Origin: Symbiodinium natans
Taxonomy: Eukaryota; Sar; Dinophyceae; Suessiales; Symbiodiniaceae
Reading direction: 5' to 3'
NCBI GenBank assembly: GCA_905221605.1
Contig: CAJNDS010002376.1
Location: 55,001-119,000 of the forward strand
Length of the DNA stretch: 64,000 nt
The first letter of the stretch is position 1. Each line of letters starts with the position of its first letter. Of the stretch, positions 12,731 through 26,290 are shown one piece after another. The notes under the pieces were generated by a model, which saw only the letters and a program-made list of their open reading frames with translations, was not told the origin of the DNA and searched no databases. Position numbers and translations under genes: made by a program.

Positions 12731-15700
12731 TTATTTTGAAAGGCTTGCTGTTATTTGTTCCAGCCAGGCCTGGTCCTCCACACCCGCAGCACTAGCAAGG
12801 CTTGTGGCTTGTAGGCATTGGCGCACCATCGCTTGCGCGGAGGTCAAAAGCGATATCACGCTCGACACATCTTCTCCATCCAGGACCCATACTTCCGTCG
12901 GACTCGGGTCTGGGACTCGAGGATCTCCCTTGAGTCCCGCTAGAACTTCTCGAAAATCGTCGCCAGAGCCGCCCACGCCAGCTGCACCTGCAAAGGTTTC
13001 CAGCAAACGGCCGCCCACGCCAACAACACGGCCAACACCAGCGGCCAGATCGACCTTCAACTCCTTCGGTTTTGAGACCTTGGACAAAGGCTCGGCAGCC
13101 TCGGCAGCCTCCAGGTGCATCCGCACAAGCTCTTTGCAAAAGACGCCCAGGAGCAGCAGCACGCTCTCCTGGAGGATCTGGGCAGGCAGAGCTGAAACGC
13201 CACTGCAGAACACCTGTTGAGGGGGCTTTGTGCGGAGTGGGGGTCTGTCATGGTATGGGGAGTTGGGCTGGGACGGGGATGAGTTGGGGGACTTGATGGG
13301 AAACATTTGGGGCTGGGTGGGTGCAACAGAGACTTTTTCAACTGCGTCCAGAAGTGGACAGCAGTGGACCTTCAGCTGCTGCGCAGCCGCGCCCAGGGCC
13401 GCCTCCGTGGCGATGTAGGCCGCACCCTCCGCCGCGCCCCGGCCCAGATTGCAAGGCCGCAAAGCGGACAGGAGCTGGTCCTCCCAAGCACATAAAAAAT
13501 CAGTACTGCGCACGGGACTTCGCGAACAAGGAAAGAACAGGTGGCTTGCGTCTCTCAACCTAGGGGTGCCTACGTACTGCGGTACACGAGTTTCGATCAG
13601 ACTAGAAACCGCATGAAAGTTGCGTTGGGTCCCCTTGGGGTCACTTTATGTCACTTTATCGCTCCAAATCGCTCCTTGTGGTGTCGCAGCATGGCGCCGA
13701 AATGTCGTTCGCCCAGCTGCCGGAGCTGGGGCACCAAGTCCAACGCAAAGGGCGGGTCAGGCCTCAAAGACTCAAAGATGTGTTCCCAAGAAAAGCCACA
13801 TAAAGCCACAACACAGATCATATCCAAGTCATAGCTCGAGTCATGGCATGGCACATCGGCCAGGAAGGCAGAAGGATGAGGATGTGAGCCAAACAGAGGA
13901 GGTCCGCCATGAAGATGGAACAGAGCTTTGCATCCACTTTGAGCTGATGCACGTGAGGCCTTGCAGCATTGCATTTGACATTGCGTGAGTCCGCAAGAAC
14001 ACTGCAAGAAAGACGTGACGAGCCCTGCCTCACGAGTGCAAACAGCACGCAGAGCCGCCGCACGAGATCGAGCGTCTCTTTTCTTGAAGAATCATCCCGT
14101 GCGTCTTGTGCTGCCTCCATTGAGGTGAGGATGCACCTGCGCAACATGCGAGATGTGGCCAAGATATACGCAGACGCACCTGCGCAGTTCTTCAAAAAAA
14201 TGCACGAAAAGCCTCAACTGACTTCCGTCGCATACAGAATTCATGATTTGCTGCCCACATGTGTGCCTCAGCAGACGCAGCAGCACGGATGAGACCTCTG
14301 ACATGACGGGGCACGTCTGGAGATGTCTGGGCAGCGGAACAGCAATGTCGTCCCCTGACGCATCCTGCTGCAACGCAGCCTCTACAGCACGCAAAGGCCT
14401 ATGCAGGCCTTCATGGACGGGAGATGAAGAAGGCCCAGACCACTGTCTTGATCGAGATCGAGCTTCGATTGAACCTTTGGCAGGCAGTATCCAGCCGCTG
14501 TCAAACAAGCAAGCCCACCCCAGTCATGTGTGAGAACATGTAAGAACATGTAAGAACGAGGCGCCTGTGACTTGCCCTGCGACGTCGTGCCAGACCACTT
14601 GCCGAGCCGCATCACATCATGGAAGGCAGCATCATCCACGTGGACCTTCCCACTGGCACAGAAGGGGCCCAACCACGTTCCCCTTCGAGGTTCGGACAAA
14701 GCACAGACACCCTACTGCGCTGCAAATATCACTACAGAATTGTCGGGGCCCACAGGCACCCCACGACTCCGACCCGCTTTAAACACGCCGGACGGGCCAA
14801 TTCTGCGGGCTCCTGGCACTGTAACACTCTGCATTCTGTTCACTCCGCATTTCTGCATGTTTCACTCCGCATGTCTCGCATGGTCGAAATTCCGCCTGAA
14901 GCCACGTCTTCGCTTGGACGAGAACAGAGGCACGCGAAGCTTCCTCCTTCGCCTCAATCACACGAGGCGGGAAGATTGTTCTCTTCGATTTGCAGGAACA
15001 CATACCCTATGCCGAAGCGCGTCCCTCAAACTCTTTGTTTGTTCTCTGTTACGGAGCTAGGGGGTTGTATTCTGGGCATCCTTGTTTATCGGGGACCGAG
15101 TGATACTGGCGTGGACAGACAGGCGCCTTTTGCTTCTGCCCCCCAGTACAAAGACTATGCCTATGCAAACATTCCCCCGTCACGGGTTGAAGCAAGTGCT
15201 GCGGTCCTTTCGTACGCTCGTGAGGACAAAGCCCCTCCACCGCGCCAACTTCGCGAACTGGGAAGTGGGGGCCCTGAACCTTCGTACCCACGACCACCCT
15301 GCGTCCGACAAGCAGCTGGACCCGCGACAGAAAGAAACACGACCACGACAGCAACATCACGACAAGGCGAACATCTACGATCTACAAGCAATCGGTTGGA
15401 GCCTGGTATGGTTGAGGCAGTTGTTGTTTTGCGATGCGATTGCAACAAGGGTCTTGGATTGTGGATCTCCACATCAGCCTGGCAGAGTAGCCTTTGCCCA
15501 AACGAGTCCAACGGTGTTTCGTGGTGTCGTGGCTGCTTTTTTAAGAAGCAGTCCGGGGCACAGGGGGCATCATAACATTTGTTGTCGTGGCTGTTCCCTA
15601 AACCCTGTCATGGTTGCAACACCCCGTTGATGGCCAACACCCCGTTGATGGCAAAGCACATGCCAATGCTTCTTCAACGTGTCTCTGCCCACCTTGAGCT

Positions 15701-17353
15701 GCCGAACCTATGGCCACAGGTACGATAACATAGTTCACGCTTCCACTCCGGGCTTCTGAGGTTTTCGCAAACCGCAGGTGGTGAACATGGCGCCATAGTG
15801 GACTCTCAGACGAGCGTATGAAACCTGCGAGGCGTCATTTGGGCAGCTCGAAACTCTGTCGGCTCTATCGGGGGGCACAGAGTGTTCTAACAGCCTCGCG
15901 ATTGAAGACGACTCTCAAACTGCTGGACGGCATGGCCCCCATCAAGCTCGTAGACCTCAAACTGGCCTTCAGACGCACGCAGAACTCACGAAGATGAAGC
16001 GTTCCTGACGTGCCACACCGAGAGGCCAAGGGGCTGAGAAGCTGTCGGGCAACAGGAAAATACAGCCGAGAGCCCAAGGCCGCATAGACCTACACGTGAA
16101 GCAACATGCAGCAAAATGCAAAAATTTTGTGATGCGGTCATGAAAAACAAGGCAACAAAAGGAGTCTACGACCACGAAACGAAGACCTCAGAGAAAATGC
16201 AAAGAAGCGGACGAGTGGGGGGCCGGGGGGGGAGGGGGAGCTGTTCTCCGCCATAACGCTTCAGCGCGCGACTTTGAGGGATCGCTGGGAAATGCTGGGA
16301 AGTCTCGAAGAATCCCAAACTTCACCGAACCCAAACCTTGGGGCCCCCCTTTGGCTCTCAGCCGCCAGGGCCGGCCTCCGGGAGCGCTCCGGCCCAGTGG
16401 AGGATCTGCTTTTCCAGGAGGTCCTCCAGGGGACCCAGCACCGCCGCAGCTTGGGGCCTTCCTTGCGCTAGGTCTCGAAAGTCGTCGTTTTGGTCGAAAT
16501 CCTCTTCCTTCCACGCGAAGCTCGCGAAGGACATGCCGTCTGAGAAATCTGAGTTTAAAGTCAGACGGCGGCCAGGTGGGAGTCTCGATCCAGCAGCCAG
16601 GAGTGGTCGAAGCAACTTCTGCTTTATCTCCAAGGAAAGATGATCCAAGCGTCGGTTCCGGAGGCCCAGGACCTGAAAAAGGCTCCAAACCTCCGGAAGT
16701 GTTGTCCCTTCAGAACTTGCTTGGCTTCTGCCCTGTCTCGCAACTTCTTCGGAGGGACCGAGCCCGATCAGCTCATGAAACCTCGCATCGATTGCAGAAA
16801 CCAGGCGATGTCGCAACGTGCAATACTCGGCCTTCACCGATTGGATCATCTTTGGCTCCGCACCCATCGGTGCAGAGACCTGTGCCAAGGACGCAGCGAC
16901 AATCTGCAACAGGTCAGCGGCTTCTGTGAATCTGCATTTTGCGAGCAAGCCTTCCACCCCAAGAAGGCCTTTTCTGGTCTCGAGAAGAGCTGCAAGGATT
17001 TCGATGGCATCGTCAACTTCTGATAGCTGTACACTGAGCTCCCCATGCTTCTCCGATTCCCGCTGCACACCCCCGGCTTCCAAAGCCAGTGCCGGAAGTG
17101 GCGGAAGTGGCGGAAGTGGCGGAAGTGGCGGAAGTGGCTTTTCGCTGATTCCAAGATCCCTGTTCAAGTCCGTGACTCGACGCTGCAACTGATTGACCTG
17201 GTCAGACGCTGCCGAGAACTCGGCACCACGCGATCGAACAGCATCCAGCACTCCAACGCGCGATGAATGCACTTCTTCATTCAGTTGCCCCAAAGTCCGT
17301 GTCAAGGATGCCAGGTCAAGTTCATTATCAGACGACTTCGCTGTCATCGCCAT
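12731..17353 (-). CDS. ZW10: ZW10-like tethering/kinetochore protein, multi-exon
   Basis: The first exon is a 331-codon frame starting with ATG at 17353. It has an N-terminal coiled region (LASLTRTLGQLNEEVHSS), a QVNQLQRRVTDLNRDLG helix, a proline-leucine repeat, then ALLETRKGLLGVEGLLAKC and LDHLSLEIKQKLLRPLL. This arrangement matches the N-terminal domain of ZW10. Later exons fit the rest: LVPQLRQLGERHFGAMLRHH (13651-13790), HVHQLKVDAKLCSIFMADLL with LAHILILLP (about 13830-13960), DSSRKETLDLVRRLC (about 14070), and a C-terminal part at 12731-13558 with AQILQESVLLLLGVFCKEL, ending EQITASLSK. ZW10 works with RINT1 and NAG in Golgi-ER tethering and, in animals, in the mitotic checkpoint. Exon borders between 14.5 and 16.3 kb are unresolved. 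The identity is an inference from the N-terminal exon plus exon order. Confidence 0.65.
17093..17137. repeat. 9-bp tandem repeat CGGAAGTGG in the ZW10-like exon
   Basis: Five perfect copies of a 9-base unit. On the coding minus strand they give a run of P-L-P tripeptides between the two N-terminal helical stretches of the ZW10-like protein. The unit is a multiple of three, so expansion does not shift the frame. Confidence 0.95.
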
Positions 17354-20300
17354 GGCAAAACATCACCATGACATGGCCAGATGCCAAGTGATTGAAAGCA
17401 CCATGGCACCATGTGGCTCTTACATGCTCTTACAATAGCCATAGAGGACCCTCCAGGACCTCACCGAAAGGGTCCCCATCAGCTTGGAAATTCAAGTGCT
17501 GCTCGGCGCAGCATGCAAGCCTAGCTGTGGTCTGCAAGTACTGCGCGTCAACATGTCGCCAACGTGCAACCTCAGCTAGATGTGCCAAAGTCAGCGACAG
17601 CGGCACAAGAATGTGCTGGCACCTGCTCCTCATGTGACATGACCAGCGAGCTTTCTCCAACAGCGTGGCTTTTGCCATCTTTTGCCAATTACAAGCGTGC
17701 GTGTATGTACGAAACAACAACCCTGCTCATCTGTTGCAGGTGAGATGGTACTTCAAAACAAGCCCTCATTACCTAAGTCGTTGTGAATCAAGTCTACTTG
17801 ACACCCTCATTAATTCGGCATCCCCAAGTGTTCATCACCACTGCAGATATGCCTGTGTGTGGAGATCCTGGGAAGAGCTTTTGCTACGGATTTACATGTT
17901 AGCTTCTAGAAGGTTGTAGAGTCAGCCTTCCACCGCGCTGCACAAAGTGCTTCTTCCACGGATCCCTGGGGCAGTCGTTCACAGAAAAACGCCGGAAAAC
18001 CTGAAGCTGCCAAGCCTCCATCAGGCTGATTGCTGGAGGCTCTTCCCACAGAACACCATGACATCGTACCTATACCTCCTTTGCACGTGCAACTCCATGT
18101 CTTTGTCTTTGTTCCTGGTGTCGGAAGATGGCGTGGCTGTGACAGCCAATGCAGGCCCTGACATCAAATGATGCCTTCCACTGCTGCCCCTTGTCCTTGA
18201 AGCTTCGCGCGGCACTGCAGTTATGCGCCAATTTTGCCATTCATAACTACTCTGTGCGCTTCATGGCGCTTCTTTCCCTTCAATTCGCCCGCAAAGAACC
18301 ATGAAACCAGCAAGTACTGTAGCAGCCACCGCACGCACTGCTCAGAGGCACAACCCTCACGTCATAATCGAATCCCGACATGAAGCAACATCCCTGCACC
18401 AAACGGTTCGGGGGATACAGGCCACGTGTATTTCACAGGACATGGGCTCACCTGCATGGATCACCAGCATTATGTGGCATCTCGGCGTGCTATCTGCGGC
18501 CAACTCTGGCAGTCTGACCGACCTTCAGTCTACATTGGTCTACATACGTCGCCGGATCATGCAGGCCATGCAGGATTACGCAGGCCATGCAAAGCTATAC
18601 TGGCTTTACTCATGTTGTCAAGACCGAGTCAAGATAAGCTTGTGGGCCTATGTGTCCTGGCTCACGGAAAAATGAACACAGCACTTCCTGCCATGCCTGC
18701 AAATTCCGACTGCACTCTGTGCCCTTGAAACATGGGATGACGCCCCAAACTCTGCTAATGTCTGCCGAATCTGAGCAGCCAGTCTCAACCGCTCTACGTG
18801 AGTGCCGAGTAGACACTTGTAGAGTAAAAAGATGCATTCTCATGTGGCTCTTCAGCTGGCAGCAATATTGTTTTCATGTGAACAGCAGAACCACCTTGCA
18901 ACGGCACAAATGATTGTGAGTGTTGCGAAGGCATCTGGGATCACATGGGATGATCAACAGTGCTGCGTGTACACAGGCACTGGTCTGATCTGAATGATCG
19001 GAGCCCGCACTCAAAGCGCACTAGCGCATACCCAGAACAAATGTTCTCCAAAGTGTTCTGTATTCTGCATTGGAGGTTGTCCAGGGTCTGCAAGCCAGCA
19101 AAGTTGCACAGGCTCGAACAACGGCCACTAAGGGCCTGGCCCACACGGCACGGTTCTACCATACAGTTCTAGAGTTTGTACATCCGGGACCTAGAATGCT
19201 CCCATCGCTCTTGCAGTGCGCCACTGTGCAGACCAGAGCTCCGAATGCTCCAACAAAGAAGGGGAAGCAGGATGAATGTTTCGCTGGTCTCTTGACCACA
19301 CAAGGTGCAGCATGCACCCAAATCAAACACTTGTGGGTACACCGAAATACAAGAGTGGCCGGGATCCTTGGCCGCTGATGCGGCCCTTGCCCCAACAGGG
19401 GGCTGCAAAGACACACACTTACTGGTAGACTGGTAGCAGCACGAACTTGAGAAGAACTGTTCATGCTGTATTTTTGTGCAGAAGAGAAAAGAAGCGGCAA
19501 AAAAACAACAAAAAAGTCGGATCCCTGAGCCGCCGGTCTGCTGGCCACCTCTTCAAAGACTTTTGCGAACTGGCGGCCTTGCCACTTTTATTCAGTCTCT
19601 ACATGTGCACAGCTGCCGGCATGTACATCACGGATCTGAATACAGTGTGCGCATGCTCTCGACAACGATGGGCAGATGTGCCACACTACAGCCAAGCTGT
19701 CTGGGTGTCGGGGAACCATGCCCGGTACGGAAAATGGAAATCGGCCCACCCAGCAGGGTGCTAGAGCGAGCGCTCTGCGGCGGTTTCGTGCTGGACGACA
19801 CATGGCCAGGTTCCATCTCACATCGCACCTGATGCATCACGAGGCTAACACACATTGCATACCACAGTGGATATTGATGCCTGAGGAAGCACAATGTGCA
19901 TCAACAGGTGCAGTACATCAGTCCTCAGCTCATGGAGGCCGATATTCACTCTCCAAAGATGTTGAAACCCTTCCCGCGATTCGACTTTGTCACATGGCTT
20001 GCATGAGTTTTTTAGGGCAGGGGCCGTATAGACTTCATCCGTGCTCAGCAGTGACAGTCCTCCACAGGTAGGACCCGAGAGGCCTGCGCCTGATGCATGT
20101 CGACATAATGATCATGAGATCATGCTGTCGACATCGACAGTCAACAATGAACAGATGGCATCTGTGGTCGCGTGCACGCTACGTTCGACCTCAACAGATG
20201 GGATGGCCTGCTGAACGCTGCTGCGCATCTGACGTCATGGGAAAAGCCTAGGCACCATGCAGAATGCCTTCACGTGACACGGCGCACACGCACTTGTTCG

Positions 20301-21215
20301 TCCAGCCTGAACCGGAAACATCATGTAGGGGACCTCAGATACCAGCTCTGTCCATGCTCTGTCCATGCACCTGCAGACACCTGCTGCAACTTTCGAGAAG
20401 GCAAACCCAACAAAAGGCCGAGGAAAGCCTCGAGCCTGAGCCAGCCAAAAAACGACGACGATTTCATCTCCTTTCTGCTAAGTGCCGCCTGTGCCATTTG
20501 TCCCTGAGCTGGCAACCCCGGCAAACCCCTCTCCATGGCCAGGGAAGCAAGACTTTGCCACAGTTCCCACCCGTTCCAAACAAGTGCGCGCTCTCGGACA
20601 GTGCACAATTGTATTTCAAAAACAGCTACAGAGTATGCTTTAGCTATGCTAAGTGGTGCATGCTGCGAGCTTCTGAGCCTCCTAAGCTCGTGGTCTTCAG
20701 CCATCACCCGCTTTACGCCGCTTTACCTCTGTGCATCTGCTCATGGCGGGGGCCTCAAGTTCTTAAAGCTGAAGGCCCTGTCATAATGCCAAGGGTCACA
20801 AGGGTCGGGCTCATGAGCACTTTCAGATTCAACTCCCATTTCAGATTGCAGGGCAATGTACAAGCGTCGCGGCTGCAAGCGTGTCGAACTGTCAAACACA
20901 CAAGTCTGAACATCATAAAGGCAAAGGCTTCAAAGGTTGAATAGGCTGAGGTCGGATACCATTTGCATGGATTGCTGGGTCCCTGCACCTTCACACGGCA
21001 CCATTTAACATTCATTTTCCAACAAGTACAAGTAACCAGCCTTGAGTCCCTACGCTGCGTTGCCTCTCCATTGCCAACGGCACCTTTCGAAGATCTGTGA
21101 AAGCTGGTATACAACATCACACATGGGGCACACAAGAAGAGCACACAAGGCAAGGTAAGTTCGAAGGCAGTTGGCCTGGCCCGCGGCACTTGAGAGTTGC
21201 GGATTTGTCGACATC

Positions 21216-21425
21216 TCAGGAAAGAAAACCATATGTCAGCTTCACTCCAAGCTCAGCGAAACTTTGGAACAGCCGAGTTCGAGCCACTAGTAAGGACCTC
21301 ACAGTCTGGCTTGCCATGTACAAGGCCATGTTCACACTCTCGTGCATCTCGGAAGGGACGCGTGAAACCAGGTACCTTGCACAGAGAGCACCCGGACCAA
21401 CACTGTACATGATAGCACCGAACAC
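21216..21425 (-). CDS. Candidate exon, product unknown
   Basis: A 69-codon minus frame begins MFGAIMYSVGPGALCARYL and ends in FQSFAELGVKLTYG. Two AG|GT sites lie inside the frame (after GCAAG and after GTGAG), so its inner part may be an intron or an exon with borders there. The alternation of hydrophobic and charged residues looks coded. I find no family. Confidence 0.25.
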   Translation of the reverse strand: MFGAIMYSVGPGALCARYLVSRVPSEMHESVNMALYMASQTVRSLLVARTRLFQSFAELGVKLTYGFLS

Positions 21426-21710
21426 GAAACGTCAAGACCGTCTGGGTCCGTTACTGCCCGGCTCCCGATGGGACAGAAAAGGGTGGCAAATCCTGTCAAA
21501 ATGAAGAATCAAAACGATGTATACCATGAAATACAATGTACCGGAGCAAGAACATTCTAGTTGTCAGGAATCCTCGGAAGGCCCGCAGTCTTGGAAGGGC
21601 AACGTGGAACCTGGCGCATTTCACGGAGCTTGAGACGGATTACACAAGATGTAGCGAGGCCGCCAAGCCCGGAAGCCGCGGGGAGTGCGAGATTGCGAAG
21701 CTCTGCTGCT

Positions 21711-21746
21711 AGCTCAGAAAGCTCAGAAAGCTCAGGAAGCTCAGAA
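21711..21746. repeat. 9-bp tandem repeat AGCTCAGAA
   Basis: Four copies of a 9-base unit. The plus strand reads Q-K-A repeats and the minus strand L-S-F repeats. It is the same kind of three-codon repeat seen in the glycosyltransferase-like and ZW10-like exons, but here it is not tied to a known gene. Confidence 0.9.
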
Positions 21747-24446
21747 CAGCACTAGAGGTTGGCCAAGCGGGCGAGGACTGCCGCATCTGCCTTGCGCCGG
21801 TCAAGGCATCAGAGCAGACTCCGCAAGCCCTGTCCAATGCGTAGCCAAGGCGCTGCAGCAGCTGCCTCACTAGACAAGTCTCAACACGCGCATGAGCATG
21901 AAGGTAGCCATAAAAATGGCGATGTGTGCACCAGTGCAACAGCGGCACTGTTGAGCTGCCAGAAGCCTGTGGCACAAAGCCAGAACAGAACATATCCAAT
22001 TTTAACGCACACGCTACGACGCTGACATATACGCATCTGAAACAAAAACACAAATTTGGAAAATGTGCAGCCACGCTCGTCATTGCAGTTTCAAGCATTC
22101 TCAAGTCATGCCAAAGTGACTGAATTTGCTGAGCTTGGATGACCTGAAGTTGCGGCGACCTGCATGGTGGACCCGCGGGACAGGAGAATGGTTTTCAACG
22201 TGAGATCACAAAGAGCACACGGGCAACTCCTGATGGCTCAGGTAGCGACATGGTGGCTTCAAGGTCCCGGAGCACACCTCCAGGATCTTTGGACCTTCAG
22301 AGTCTCTTTCTCGATCTCTGATGGTGAACAGCTGGAGACTGTGCAGTGGTAGTGCTTGGCAGATCTTGGCAGCAGGCAAGAAGCTCTGAACTTGCACGGG
22401 AGGACGGCGCTCCTACAGGCACAAACTTCAGCAATGTGTCCGATATTCGTAGAGCTCGTCCAAGAGCGACAGGAGGCATGAACACGCAAACACAAAAACA
22501 CTTCGCAGTCTTGGAGCAGGTCTCCCACCTCTCGCTGCTGCATTTGTTTCCTCTTCATCTCCTGAAGCTGACTTCAGTTCTACGATTACACTCCCATGCG
22601 CCAGCGACGCGCTGTTTAGCTGTTTAGCTGATTGGGTTTGGCTGAAACAGGCAGCTGAGTTGCCGAACTTTGCCAGCACGGCATGGGCAACCACTTCTGT
22701 CAACGATGGGAAGCATTAGCGTACAGTCGGACAAACTGTCCGACGAACCGGAATCAAACACATTTTAGCAAAGAATGGGGTGGCAATGCCGCTCTGACTC
22801 CTCCTCATGGTGCTCCATGATTTTCAAGACTTGCCTGCCCAGCCACTGTAAACAGCGAACGGGCCCTGGTGCGACGAAATGCCGTCAGGCCACTGCTGCT
22901 GCTGCTGCAGCGAAAGCTGTCGTAATTCCTGTGCTTCCACACCTGGGGCATGAGTGAACAACATGTCTACTCAATCGCTGTAACAATGTCATCTCCTTTT
23001 CCCTCTGCCTGAAACAGGCTTCCGTGGCAAAGGCCTCAACAAAAATTGCACTCAAGCGATGCGAGTGCTGCCAAAGCCATGCGTCGGTTTTTTGCAATGG
23101 GCATGTCGCAAATCTGCTCATCAGCCCCGACACAATTTTTCAGCTAACAACTGAGAATAATCTACAGAATCATGGTTCACGAAATAGACTAGACAGCGGA
23201 GCGACGGAAAATGTGACGCACACGCTTTTGGCACTCGCGTGAGGCGTGATATGTTGTGCTTTGGGCGCTCCCTTTTTGTTCCTGCCGTACACTAGCTCCA
23301 CTCTCCGTACCCACTACCCCTAGCACTAGCCAAGGGTTCTCGGGTAGCGGAAACAGGAACCAGCACAACATAGGAGCATAGATCACATAGTGGCTAGTTC
23401 GACTTCTCTCACAGATTCTCACAGCATGAGCATATACATACCAATCAGCCCACGCACCTGGCTAGCACACGGTGCACATTCTCTTTCATGCCCGCAACGC
23501 CAGCCGGACGTTGGGTATGGCGAGCAAAAGCATTTAAAACCGGCTGCCCCCACTCAACAAACACATCAGCTTTTTTAAGTTTTCCTAACCACGCCCTACC
23601 ATGCTGAATGGATCCACTTTTCAACAAGCACGTGTAACAAGGTGCCGAGATAGAGCGTGTCCTAGACAAGTCTTGGTGCTTGGCTGCTGCAGCGGTCGCA
23701 GCCGATGAGCCTCGCAGGAAATGCTTCCCATGCGAATGTCAAAATAGTACACTTACGCTATGGTAATATCATCATCGTGCCTCTGCCTGAACCTGCGTCT
23801 CAGAAGGTGCGGCCGCTTCTGGCCTCAGCTGACAGATCCAAGCTGCAGGTGTGTAGGTGGGACGTGATCTGATCGCGACGCCTCCTCTTGCGATACTTTC
23901 CGCGCCGTCGCGGCTCTTCGTTGTGCGTGCCATCGGCCTCGGGAAAGTGGCATAAGTGGTTCCGGAGGCCAAGGCACTGGAGTCGGCGCTTGGGGGCCCC
24001 CAAAAGGGGGTTCTTCGGGGCCCTTGGGTCGTTGCGGACGCTCGGTCATCCTGGGGTGGCAGAAAGGTCGAGCCTCTCAAAGCAGATCACTTTCGCAGCT
24101 AAACGTACAAGTGGGGGGAGATGCCTCATCCAAACAAGAATGGCTAAAAGATAAAGGGTGATCGCGCGTTGCAACATGCAGAAGTGCAGCAAACCATTCA
24201 TTTCCTTCTAGAATCGAATGTTGAAAACCATCGGCAACTGTATTAATGACACATGATACTGGGGAAAATAATGATAACTTTGTGATTGAGGATTATGTCG
24301 GTGCTGCAAAGCTTTTCACAGCAGCAATCATACATTCAAAACTAAGAGGTATAGCAGCAGGTTGTCAGTGCCGACGTCCAACTTTAACAAAATGATAAGC
24401 GTGAGAATAATGCGGTGATTAGTTCCAGTTGTGAATCGGCATACCA

Positions 24447-24884
24447 TCACAGCGTGAGCCAATTCCTGAGACCCCCACCTGAAACCAGCGTGCTGAGACT
24501 CGATCCACCTCTCACATAAAGCTGCCAGAGCAACACCATGTAATGTCGCATCTCCCAGACAGGGTTTGCCTGGTTTGACGAATGACGGTACTCAAGAGTG
24601 TGAAGCTTGCCTGCCCCATTCACGGAAGCGCCTGTCCCAGCGTCTCCTGCAAAACTGTCGAGAAGAGCTTGTCGCTTGTACAACCTATCCGCAACGGACG
24701 AAACGAGAGGGAGCGGCGCAACGTATGTGTGACTACCCGTGGGGAGAGGAAACGTGAAGAGCAGGAGCCCCTCATCGCGCAGAAGGACAGACGGCACTCC
24801 CAGTCTTATGGTCCTTCTTGGGAAATCTCCAGCACTAAGGCCTCTCCAATGCATCTCTCCGATTCGCGCAAGGGGAACACACAA
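24447..24884 (-). CDS. Candidate exon, product unknown
   Basis: A 145-codon minus frame contains SVLLRDEGLLLFTFPLPTG, VADRLYKRQALLDSFAG and a C-terminal NPVWEMRHYMVLLWQLYV. The composition is protein-like along its whole length, and there is no repeat to explain the openness. No domain is recognised. Confidence 0.3.
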   Translation of the reverse strand: MCVPLARIGEMHWRGLSAGDFPRRTIRLGVPSVLLRDEGLLLFTFPLPTGSHTYVAPLPLVSSVADRLYKRQALLDSFAGDAGTGASVNGAGKLHTLEYRHSSNQANPVWEMRHYMVLLWQLYVRGGSSLSTLVSGGGLRNWLTL

Positions 24885-25057
24885 AGTGATGGCAACAGAT
24901 GCAACAGTGACGGCAGTGTTGCAAAGTATAAGAGGTGTTGAACTTAAACAACCCTATGTCACATGTTGAGGGGCCTCCGCCTCTGCGGTCACTGCTTCAG
25001 TCTCCGCTGCAACGGAATCAGGCTGTCTGGCCAGATGCTTCAGGCTGCCTCATGCTC

Positions 25058-25507
25058 TCACACGCTCTCACACTCACATATCATTGACTTTGCTCCGCCC
25101 ATACAAGATGCTACGGCTAATGTTGGTGATCCACCCTGCCCCGCGTCACCTTCATCATCGCGATAGAGAGGTCGAAAGCGAATGTCCTCGCAGGCGATGC
25201 CACATGATGCCCCGTGACGCCACATGCTCCGCTTCCTTCTCATGGGCCCTGCATGTCAACATGAAGCACTGCCAGTCCGGACACCGCCCACCGATTTCGA
25301 TGCGCTGAAAGTAGGCGACGTTTGCTTGAAGACCCTGAAGTGATGCCTTGCAGAAGGAAAAGAGCTTGTGCCTTCCGGCGTGAAAATGTGCTGAAGCACT
25401 GCAGAAGCACCTTTACCACTTTCAGTGGTTTGGGCCCACGTCCAGATCGACAAAGCTCCTGTGAAGAAAAAGGCAACAATTAAAGGACCGGATAACCCCA
25501 CATGCAA
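25058..25507 (-). CDS. Candidate exon pair, product unknown
   Basis: Two minus frames abut. The upstream one includes SSFPSARHHFRVFKQTSPTF and the downstream one reads ACEDIRFRPLYRDDEGDAGQ. They could be exons of one gene with the 24.4-24.9 kb frame. I see no known motif. Confidence 0.25.
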
Positions 25508-25628
25508 AGTAAATCTTTTCGCAAAGGGTAGAGAAGTGATAGAGGGTAAGAGGGTAAGACAGTGAGCGAGTGAGTGCTTGAGTGTGAGTGAGTGCGTGCG
25601 TGTGAGTGCATGCGGAAGTGGCCCCTAA

Positions 25629-26290
25629 ATGCCGCGCCTGCAAACACAAACGACGCATGTGTCGCGCCTGCCAACGTTTCGCGCGGCCCGAGTGCCACGC
25701 GGCACCGGTCCAGGGCCCCTAAATGCCGCGCCTGCCAGCACAGACGACACCCGTGTCGCGCCTGCCAACGTTTCGCGCGGCCCGAGCGGTCCAGGGCCCC
25801 TAAACGCCACGCCGCGCCGGCCAGCACAAACGACACCTGTGTCGCGCCTGCCAACGTTTCGCACGGGGTGTGTGCGATGTGGTGCATGGTGCATGCCATG
25901 GTGCGTGGGTTTCGCGCGACCCGAACGCGCGCGCCGCACCGGTCCAGGGCCCCTAAAGGCCGCGCCTGCCAGCGCAGACGACAACTGTGTCGCGCCTGCC
26001 AACATTTCGCGCGGCCCGAGCGCGCGCGGCACCGGTCCACGGCCCCTAAACGCCGTGCCTGCTACCACAAACGACACCTGTGTCGCACCTGCCAACGTTT
26101 CGCGCGGCCCGAGCGCGCGCGGGGCACCGGTCCAGGGCCCCTATAGATGCTGCGCCTGCCAGCACAGACGACACCCGTGTCGCGCCTGCCAACGTTCCAC
26201 GCGGCCCGAGTGAATGCCGCGCCTGCCAGCACAAACGACACCTGTGTCGCGCCTGCCAACGTTTGCGCCTGCCAACGTTTCGCGCGGGGT
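25629..26290. repeat. GC-rich minisatellite, unit about 86-97 bp
   Basis: Seven to eight copies, marked by the core GCGCCTGCCAACGTTTCGCG. The CCAACG core sits at 25671, 25765, 25851, 25999 (as CCAACA), 26092, 26189, 26256 and 26272. Spacing is 86-97 bp, except for one 148-bp step that holds an inserted GTGCATGGTGCATGCC segment; a similar GTG-rich segment follows the array at about 26290-26420. On the plus strand the units can be read as repeats of C-R-A-C-Q, but the frame changes with unit length. I therefore treat the array as satellite DNA, not a gene. Confidence 0.85.

Larger units (their letters stand above)
17354..25600. other. Unassigned region with minus-strand exon-like patches
   Basis: About 8 kb without a nameable gene. 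Protein-like minus-strand stretches occur at about 17433-17640, 19628-19894, 21216-21425, 22300-22560, 24447-24884 and 25058-25500. The orientation matches the genes on both sides. One or more split minus-strand genes are likely, but the exons carry no motif I can place, so I list only the three best separately. Confidence 0.4.

Noticed and set aside
20264-20944. A 226-codon plus frame as a gene
   Set aside because: It has no recognisable motif, the opposite strand is equally open, and neighbouring genes are on minus; support is too weak.
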